Below are positions 56,506-64,000 of a stretch of 64,000 nucleotides of DNA, piece by piece (position 1 is the first letter of the stretch; every line of letters starts with the position of its first letter). Made by a program: the position numbers and the translations under genes. The notes beneath the pieces are model-generated. The model had not been told where the DNA came from. It saw only the letters and a list, made by a program, of their open reading frames with translations, and searched no databases. This DNA comes from Chaetomium olivaceum. Its lineage: Eukaryota; Ascomycota; Sordariomycetes; Sordariales; Chaetomiaceae. The stretch spans positions 62,001 through 126,000 of the forward strand of contig JAYWVB010000045.1 of NCBI GenBank assembly GCA_039881045.1. Reading direction: 5' to 3'.

Positions 56506-58039
56506 ATGGCCTCCCGCCTTCGATTAGCACAACGGGCACAGCTCACAACTCACCTTCGCTGCTCTCACATCAACTCATATTCGAGCTCATGTTCCCGAAG
56601 CTTCACCCTCTCAACCAGACTCGCCGCCTCAAACTCTTCAAAACGGCCCGCCCGGACTTCTCGACCCGTCACCTTACAAACTCCCAAACAGGAACCATCC
56701 CCGCCTCCACCTCGAACTCCTTTCATCACCCGCGCCTCTAACGAGCCTCAGACGCTCGATGTCCTCATCAAGGAAAAGAAGTGGCCCCTCTTCGGCGCCG
56801 GCATCGCCGCCCTCGCAATAGGTCTATACGTTTCCCTCGTCATTACCACCACACTCAAAGATAAATCCGAAGATGACCTCTTCCCCCCTTGCTCCTCCCA
56901 CCTCCCCAACAACACCTCCTCATTCAACGACCATGGCAGCAGCTCCAACTCCCAGCCCACCCCCACCACCGGCCTCCCCGCCAACCTCGACACCAGCACC
57001 GCCGCCACGGGCCACATCACGGCGCAAGCCTTTGACAAATCCCTCAACACCCCGGAGTGGCTGATGGGCATCACCGGCCTGCGCAAGGAAATCGCCCGGC
57101 AAGCGCGCGGCCACGTGCTCGAGATCGCCGTCGGCACGGGCCGCAACCTGGCCTACTACGGCTGGGACGAGGTGGTCGCCCAGTCCCAAGACGAGGGCGA
57201 AGCCCGCACCGCCCGCGAACGCGAGCGCCTCGCCCGCCTGCTCGACCAGCACCGCCTCGGCGGGCCCACCATCCGCGAGCAACAAACAACAACAACAACA
57301 ACGGCGCCCCGGCGGGAACGCTGCTACTGCTGCTGTTGGCTCCCTGCCCGGGGAGGTGCTGAGCTTCACGGGGGTGGACGTGAGCGCGGACATGATGGGC
57401 GTGGCGCGCGACCGGATCCGCGGGGCGGTGCCGGGGCTGGATCGGCTGATGCGCCGGCGCCGTCTCGAGGAGATGCCGCGGCTGCGTGTGGATGAGGTCT
57501 CGGACGAGGGCCTGCCCGTGGTGAATGTTCTGGACGGGCGCGTGCGGCTGGTGCTGGGGGACGCGCTGAGGGGATTGCCGGCGCCGCCGGTACTACCCGC
57601 GGGGGATGGGCCCGGGGCGGGGGAAAGGGTGACAACGGGGAATGGGGAGGCGCCGACCAAATACGACACGATCATCCAGACCTTTGGGCTGTGCAGTGTC
57701 GCGGACCCAGCCAAACTACTGGCCAACATGGCGAGCATGGTGCGGCCGGACACGGGCCAGATCCTGCTGGTGGAGCACGGGCGGGGGACCTCGGACTGGA
57801 TGAACGGGCGGCTGGACAAGTCGGCGGGCAAGCACTTCCGCAAGTTTGGGTGCTGGTGGAACAGGGACATCGAGAAGCTCGTGCTGGATGCGGTCGACGA
57901 GGTTCCGGGCCTGGAGGTGGTGCGGCTGGAGAGGCCGTTGTGGTTCCAAGCTGGTACCACGCTGCTGATCGAGTTGAAGGTTAATACCCAAGCTTGGAGT
58001 TATATTGATCGGAAGAAGCCGGGCAGTGGTCGAGTCTAA
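56506..58039 (+). CDS. OMS1: Oms1-like mitochondrial membrane methyltransferase (one-base frame break)
   Basis: About 510 aa after removal of one surplus base. The first 55 residues are rich in Arg/Ser/Leu with no acidic residue, a mitochondrial presequence. One membrane helix follows (WPLFGAGIAALAIGLYVSLV). The class I methyltransferase fold has motif I VLEIAVGTGRNLAYYGW, then LSFTGVDVSADMMGVARDRI, KYDTIIQTFGLCSVADPAKL and GQILLVEHGRGTSDWMN, ending WFQAGTTLLIELK. Yeast Oms1 is an inner-membrane protein whose overexpression suppresses an oxa1 defect and which has been linked to respiratory-chain mRNA stability; the substrate is unknown. The frame change falls at a C run at 57307-57310, just after a poly-Thr (ACA) repeat. 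A long insertion between motif I and motif II is low complexity. Confidence 0.87.
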
Positions 58040-59036
58040 AACTAGGGTGTATACTGTGTAGACTTATTGTACAAACGTATGAGTTGAGCTCATTCGTTGT
58101 ACGAGACCACATAAATCGAGACCGAGACCTAACGGAGTCTCGCCGTCGAGTATCAAGTTTCCAAGTTATCATGGTAATAATAACCATCTCAATGATTGAT
58201 GGGAGATTGATTGTATTTCGTCTTCCGACACCACGCCACCTCACCCAGTCTCAGGACTCCTGTAGCCGACGCTCCATCTACGGACGTGTCCAAACAAACT
58301 AGGCTCTTGTCTATCCCGTCCATCTTGGCGCCATTCCTAGCTCCGAAAAAACCAAGACACTTCGTCTCTCTAGGTGTGTAGGTATCACCCCCGACCAACC
58401 GTAACAAGTGCGTACAGTACCGCAGAACGGGCTAAGGTGTCGTGATGATACAGATACAGGTCAAACCCCCCTTAACCCGGGCCGGTCCTTGGTACCGCCG
58501 TTTCCCGAGCCCTTCATCATTCTTGTCCCTTCTTTCATCTTCATTTCTCCGACTTTTCGTCGTCCTCTCCTAGCCCGGGGATCCACCCCATCGCACCCAA
58601 GCCCCTGTTTTTTCTACCAAAACATCGACCGAGGAGAGAAAAAGGAAAACAGGAGAGAGATCAGAACCAAGAAAAAGCGCAACGTAAAAATAGCAACGCA
58701 GTCACCGCCCACCCCTTTTGCCGACTCTCCAGCCTCCAGAACGCCAATTCGCAACCCACATCAGCTAAGCCATAAACGCCGTGGACCTAGCCTCTTCTAT
58801 GGGAAGACTTGGCCTTGATGAAACTCCAAACAGAAAACAGAAAACCCCGCAAGACGACAATAGTAGAAACAATGATAGGAAAAAATCATAACAGCAAAAC
58901 AGCATCGCAAGCTGGCGGAACCACCCGCCCAGCTTCCTCATCGTACAAGGGTCGGTCGCATCATCGGCACGAAGGCCAGGCGAGGCAGACACATATCTCG
59001 CCATAGATCCTGACAAGATAGTTACTGGACCCCGGC
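58040..59036. other. Intergenic region between convergent genes
   Basis: One kilobase between the stops of the Oms1-like gene and the Gds1-like gene. Contains only 3' flanks as far as can be seen. Confidence 0.55.
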
Positions 59037-60354
59037 TTAGTAATCGAGCAGCAGCCCATCGAGCTCCTCGAGCTCAATGTTCTCGGGACTGCGGTCCCAC
59101 TCCAGCATGCCCTCAAACTTGGCCCAGCCGTCGACGTCGCCGTCCTTTTTCCCAAAAGTAAGAGACATGGTCGACGGCCGGATCGCCGGGCTGGACACAA
59201 ACGACGCAGCAAACCCGCCAATGACCCCAAACAGCGGGCTCTCGTCCCTTTCGAGATCCATTATGCTCGCTGTCTGGTCAGCGGGAGCCGCATTGTTCGA
59301 CGACGACAGGTCGCCATTGAGTTTCCTCTTTTGCAGACCATCAGCAGTCTGCGTGAACTCCTTCTCGTCCTTCTCCAACGGCGGCGACCCCGCGCGCCCG
59401 TGGCGGGCGGAGGCGCTGTGTACCGGGCGCGACGGCATGTAGAAGCTGCGCATGGAGAAGGATCCGACGGGTGTGCCGGGCATGGCAGAGTCGTCATCCC
59501 ATGTCATCAAACTCTGGACTTGACAGGTCAACCTCGGGACTTGGGCTGAGCTCGCGCCGCCTTTCCATGTCGGACTCGTCCGCGGTCATGGACGGCGCAG
59601 TGGACGGACTCGGCGAGATGATGCTCCGAGTGTGTGCGATAAAGCTCATCGTCGAGGACGCCTGAGACGGGTCCGGCAGCGGCAGGTGTGGGCAGGTCGT
59701 GAGGTAAAAGTAGGTGCGCCGCGGATGAACCGACTCGAGTTCTTTGGCTAGCGGGCAAGGGGAGTGGGCCGACCAAGTTGATCGCTTGAGGTAGGAGGCT
59801 AGTCGCGAAGAGACAATGGCGCATGGGTTCGCAGATCTACAAAGAGTTGTGTTAGCCGTCAATGCACCAAGAAAGAAAAAAATTGGCTTTAAGACTTACT
59901 GTTGTACGATCTTGAGCTGCAACATCAAGACAGCGGCGAGCTCTTTTACCAAGTGCGGTCGATTGCCCGAATTTTGCAACAGGACAATGACTGCCTCGAC
60001 AATTTCGTCGTTGATCCCCTCCATGTCAATGGTTTTCGGGCCCGTGCCCTCGTCTTCGCTCATCTCGATGGAGGGGCGGCGCTCAGTGGGCGGTGATGGC
60101 GGTGGTGTGTTATCGAACTTGACTACATCGTCGCGTTTCTTGGACAACCGTCGAACGGGTGGTGTGTCATCTGAGGACTCGCTGTATGCGCGCTTTAGCC
60201 GTTTTGTTGGCGGCTGGCTGTTTTTGGAGGGGGAGGCGGGCGAGGCCATCGAGGACGCTCGGTTTGCTGGTGTGCGGCTAGCATGGGACCCAGGAACGTG
60301 GATGCCCAGCGAATGCAGCGACAGCGTCTTGTGGCGTGTATTATACGGCCGCAT
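59037..60354 (-). CDS. Gds1-type winged-helix protein (one-base frame break)
   Basis: Exons are 60354-59900 and 59836-59037; 417 aa after removing one surplus base at 59498-59500. It starts MRPYNTRHKTLSLHSLGIHV. A basic, Ser-rich region precedes the winged-helix block EGINDEIVEAVIVLLQNSGN, RPHLVKELAAVLMLQLKIVQ, NPCAIVSSRLASYLKRS and HPRRTYFYLTTCPHLPLPDP, which I recognise as the GDS1 winged-helix domain. The C-terminal part is acidic and disordered (SPSPEVDLSSPEFDDM, DDDSAMPGTPVGSFSMRSFY) and ends ELEELDGLLLDY, which resembles an activation domain (inference). Yeast Gds1 was isolated as a suppressor of a respiratory (nam9) defect and responds to carbon source. A DNA-binding regulatory role is likely but unproven. 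Confidence 0.75.
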
Positions 60355-63300
60355 GATTGCTGGGGGATGCAAAAAAGCAACAGAGAACAAGACAAGATGC
60401 GACGGATTTGCGGCTTGCGACGAAGCACGGAATTTCCCCTCTATGCAATACACGGCGGCTGGTCTCGGACGGATGTTGGATCGCCAGGAGCACGTCTAAG
60501 CAGGGAACAAAAAGTACCAATGCACGTCTGGCGCGTGTGTGAAACCACCAACAGTCCGGCAGAACACAACCCTTTTTCCGCACGGGGACTCGAGACGGAA
60601 AACGATATCAATCGAAGGTACTGAGAGAAGATGGCAAGATAAAAAATAAAAAACAACAGCGAGACGGACGGAGGGTTCGGAAATGGGGAGGGACGGAAGG
60701 AGGACCCAGGGAAAAGCCGTAACTTTTTTTTACGCTTGCCGTTTGGGGGTGGTGGGTTGGCACAGGACTGTTTGAATGATGGAAGGGGCGACGACTTCGA
60801 TGAACCGAGCCCAGGCTGCCAAGCCTTGCAGACGGGTGCGGCGGGAACCACTCAAAACTCGTTTTTTATGCAGGGATGGCAGGGGCTCACCATCCGAAAA
60901 GCGGTATGAATCCACTTTTTGGAGTAAACCTCCCGATGTGTGTGGCTGCAACAGCTTGGATACCCCATGCAGAGATTGAACCGACCAGCAGGCGAGGAGC
61001 AGGCATGCAAAGAAACCTTGCAACTGCATGCAAGAGAGGCTCTCAGCTGAGCGGAGACATCCCACACGCACAGGCCCACAATAACTTTCCCGTTGACACA
61101 CGACAGGTTCTGATTCTGGTCCCATAACCAGTTAGTGTAGAACCAATCGACTCCGTTGCGAAAAGGGTCAGAGCGACCCTCAGCGAGACATGGGCGGCAA
61201 GAACGCGTTTCCCGCTTGCCGTCATCGCCGTGGTCCTTTTTGCCAGATTGGCTTTTTCCTGCGCGGCGCTGTGGCCAGTCTGTGACATCAACCCTCCCCC
61301 GCAATGACCGATGCCCGCCTCCAAAAAAACCCCTCCATGTAAGAAGATCACATCAAACAGGCAGCACCGGGGGGCATCGCTCAGCCATTTCTGTCCTCGG
61401 TCTCTCTTCTCGAAGACAAGGAGGAGGCTCGCATAACCAAGTTCCGAGCCGAGAGAAGAGGAAGTGGATTTCGGGATTCGTCCTCGACATCCCGTTCGCC
61501 CCTCGAACGCCTTCCCGAGGCAGCTTCCCCACCAACCTCTCACCGCCCAGGCAAGAACGGCAGCGGATTGGTTTCCCCGACCACCAGAAACACCACGCGA
61601 CAAAGAAAACGGTTGGATTTCCACGTCACTTCGCAGCCCGCATCGCCTGGTAGTAAATATAATACACTAACACGGTATGTAATCAGAATCCAGTGTTTAG
61701 AAAAAGGAGTTTTCCTCCTAATTACCGCATGTCGGCGAAGGCACTCGAGGTTACCTCGGTAGGCAACCCAACGGACCAGGCAAATAAACTTTTTTTTTTG
61801 TTTTCCTAGCCGCGCTCTCATCAGTCGTTTTGGGGTTCCCGTCGAGCCGTTGCCACGGCCCATTGCTACGGCCCATTGTCATGCCCCACTGCTTGCGTGC
61901 GCTGACAGCGTTCACCCTTCCCCGCCGCACTAGTTCAGATGCAGTTACCTCATCCCGTCGATTACCGTTAACCAATCATGAGTGGTCGATTGCGTTCGAT
62001 TGCTTCTTTCGGCCGACTCCCCAGGGAAGGTCCCCGCTCGGACCTTTCTGGGGTGCCTTTCTGGGCGCAGGACCGTTCAATCTGTCCCGCCGTTGGCCCG
62101 GCAGGCAGAGGCAGAAAGAGCGAAATTCCGCCGGCACTTTGGCTGGAACTCACCGCCCGCTCACATTCCTTCCTCTGAAACGCAAAGGTTGAAGTTAGCG
62201 ACAAACAAGTGCCTCCTCGCGGGTAAAAGGCATGTTTGTCTCTCTCGGGCCTCGACCCCTCTACGCTAACCATACCAACCTAGACATGGGGTACACGAGG
62301 CGTGTTTTGTCTCACCGGGTGGCTGCAGCACATCGTCGATCTTTTCGTTTGCTCCGTCGGCGATCGATATCGGGACTGTGTGACCTTGTTGGGCTCGAAT
62401 ACATACACAACATACAGCACCACGGCATTGTTACATGCAACCCGTCCTTTTCTGTCTCTCCCGACATCTCCCTTGCCTCGACCGCATTCCCGTACATATA
62501 ATTAAATTATTAACTAGTACAACTAAGAATGCATATGTATGTACTTTCACAAAACCGGGTGGTTGGTGCCCAATGTTTAGGCATCGTAATGTAACTGTGT
62601 GTAATGGAAATGTTATTTACAGATAAACATACATCCGTAACTGGCTGCCATCATAAGTTCGTATGCTACTTGGATGAACTCCTGCATGATGCAAAACTTC
62701 ATGAACTGACCCCCTGAGCAACCCTCGGTAGTAAAACAAATCCCAATCACATCTCACTTCCGAATCACAGCACTCGGACCATGTTGTGTTACCACAGCTG
62801 AAGTTGGTATCCCCGGAATAAAATTCAGACATAATGCCTCACACCACGCCACCATGCTCACGCATCATTTCGAGCTTCAATCTCTTAGTACATACGTCCA
62901 TACCCAACCAAGTGGGTGACAAATAAGCCGCACACCGAAACGTACCTACCGCCATATATCACCAATTCAATTACCACTATTTGCTTGCAAAGTACATTAA
63001 AACTATACAGAAAGATTCCGGGGATTGAATAGCTTCATTTTGTCAAATTTACTATCAAAAACTGGCACAAACCGACCTCCTTAGTGGCGGTATTTAGTAG
63101 TAGGAATGTTTTGGTGTGCGGCTTATTTTGTCACCCACTTGCCAACTAAAACAAACCCCGCCTCCTACCCGACAAGGAAGGATTCCCAGCCACCCTTACC
63201 TTCACATCCTCAGACAAGGATACACAAGATCGATGGCGTTCATCCCCCCTCCAAATTGACCAAAATCCTTGTGTCCCAAACCAAGTGTCGACGTCATGGC

Positions 63301-64000
63301 TATTTCTTACCCCTCTCCCAAAATCCTGCAAAAACCGTGATCGGCGTCTGGGATGGGGATCGCTTCTTGGCCTGCTTGGAGAAGCACAGACAGTGACAGG
63401 GTAATTCAGCACGCAAGGAAAGGAGGTGGGTTTTCTGGGGGGAAAAAGAAAAAGGAGGCTGGCTTGGGAGCAAGAAGAGGTTTCGGCTGAGGGACATGGC
63501 TTCACAACAGACCAACCAGCGTGAGCCACTAGTTACTCGTTTAACTACCAGTATTATGATACGTCCACCGACATACTGTGCACAAGAAATCTACGAGTAT
63601 ACTTCACTTACACATGCAACACGCTCCACGTACCGAGTTTGTTATGCGGAAAATATTTGCTCATATCATCTAGAAAGTTGAGCCTGTTCTCATAAACACA
63701 TCCATAGAACGAAGAGTACACATTTCCTCTACCCCCTTAACGCCTTCCCATGCTATACGTCATCTAAGCGCGCGCGGTAAACACAAGGCGGCTTCATATA
63801 AATACATAGACCGTCGAATTGGGTTTCATATCCACGACCTTTTTGCCCCTTGGGCCATTGGGGGACTTGGGGGTACTTTTGCCCAGCCAGCCCCCTGTTG
63901 TGTGCTTCCCTATATGCGCGCCGGCTGGGAAGCAAAATATATCCGAACATCTTCGTGCTCGTCTTGGAACACTCATTCCAGCGCTAGGTCATGGTGTTTT
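60355..64000. other. 3.6-kb stretch without recognisable genes
   Basis: Upstream of the Gds1-like gene (minus strand). The first part contains its promoter and possibly a long 5' leader; pyrimidine-rich tracts on the minus strand near 60600-60730 fit this. Many open frames overlap on both strands, none with a known motif or a sensible exon chain. The right end is AT-rich (62.4-63.1 kb). I looked for tRNA B-box sequences and found none convincing. Confidence 0.55.

Noticed and set aside
57290..57360. Programmed frameshift in the Oms1-like gene after an ACA repeat
   Set aside because: The same kind of one-base change at G/C runs occurs in many genes here, so a sequencing error is simpler than recoding.
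1..64000. CRISPR array, prophage or bacterial operon
   Set aside because: No regular spacer repeats; genes have spliceosomal introns and eukaryotic families throughout.

Overview
This window is nuclear DNA of a filamentous ascomycete (Pezizomycotina), most likely a sordariomycete. The genes carry short GT-AG introns of about 50-220 bp with CTAAC-type branch points. Gene content is typical of filamentous ascomycetes: DASH-complex Duo1, Tvp18 and Aim21 homologues, a DUF7918 protein, a secreted multicopper oxidase, a non-reducing polyketide synthase relic and pogo/Fot1-like transposons. There is no operon structure, and about a third of the window shows no coding signal. The species cannot be named from the sequence alone.

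Layout. 1-3.7 kb: no gene seen. 3.7-6.6 kb (-): a Pby1 homologue in which a SurE-like domain and a tubulin-tyrosine-ligase domain are joined by splicing. 7.5-8.9 kb (-): a conserved fungal protein of unknown function. 9.9-21.1 kb: four chromosome-maintenance genes in a row, Duo1 (+), RNase H2 subunit B (-), Mcm10 (+) and Dna2 (-). 21.9-25.9 kb (+): TRAPPC11-like trafficking factor. 26.4-29.4 kb (-): Aim21-like actin regulator. 31.4-32.2 kb (-): Tvp18. 33.1-33.9 kb (-): dead fragment of a non-reducing polyketide synthase (carrier protein plus C-methyltransferase). 34.9-37.1 kb (+): multicopper oxidase. 37.3-40.9 kb: a transposon island with one young DDE element (perfect 47-bp inverted repeats, TA target duplication) and one degenerate element that has lost its catalytic core. 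42.3-43.2 kb (-): NTF2 in six exons. 44.5-46.4 kb (-): DUF7918 protein. 47.7-49.3 kb (-): seipin. 50.1-53.5 kb (-): F-BAR/SH3 cytokinesis protein of the Cdc15/Imp2/Hof1 family. 54.2-56.2 kb (-): IMPACT/UPF0029-domain protein. 56.5-58.0 kb (+): Oms1-like mitochondrial methyltransferase. 59.0-60.4 kb (-): Gds1-type winged-helix protein. 60.4-64 kb: nothing recognisable.

The most striking global observation is that many otherwise well conserved genes are broken by single-base insertions or deletions, mostly inside G or C runs (Dna2 nine, Mcm10 four, seipin, Aim21 and the F-BAR gene two each, Gds1-like, Oms1 and the transposase one each, the unknown gene at 7.5 kb two to four). Adding back the implied bases makes every one of these reading frames divisible by three from start to stop. 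TRAPPC11, the multicopper oxidase, NTF2, TVP18, RNH202, DUO1, the DUF7918 gene and the IMPACT gene are intact. This looks like homopolymer error in the assembly rather than biology, and any automatic annotation of this contig will split genes.

I do not see a convincing new biological system. The accessory interest lies in the 33-41 kb stretch (polyketide synthase relic, oxidase, transposons).
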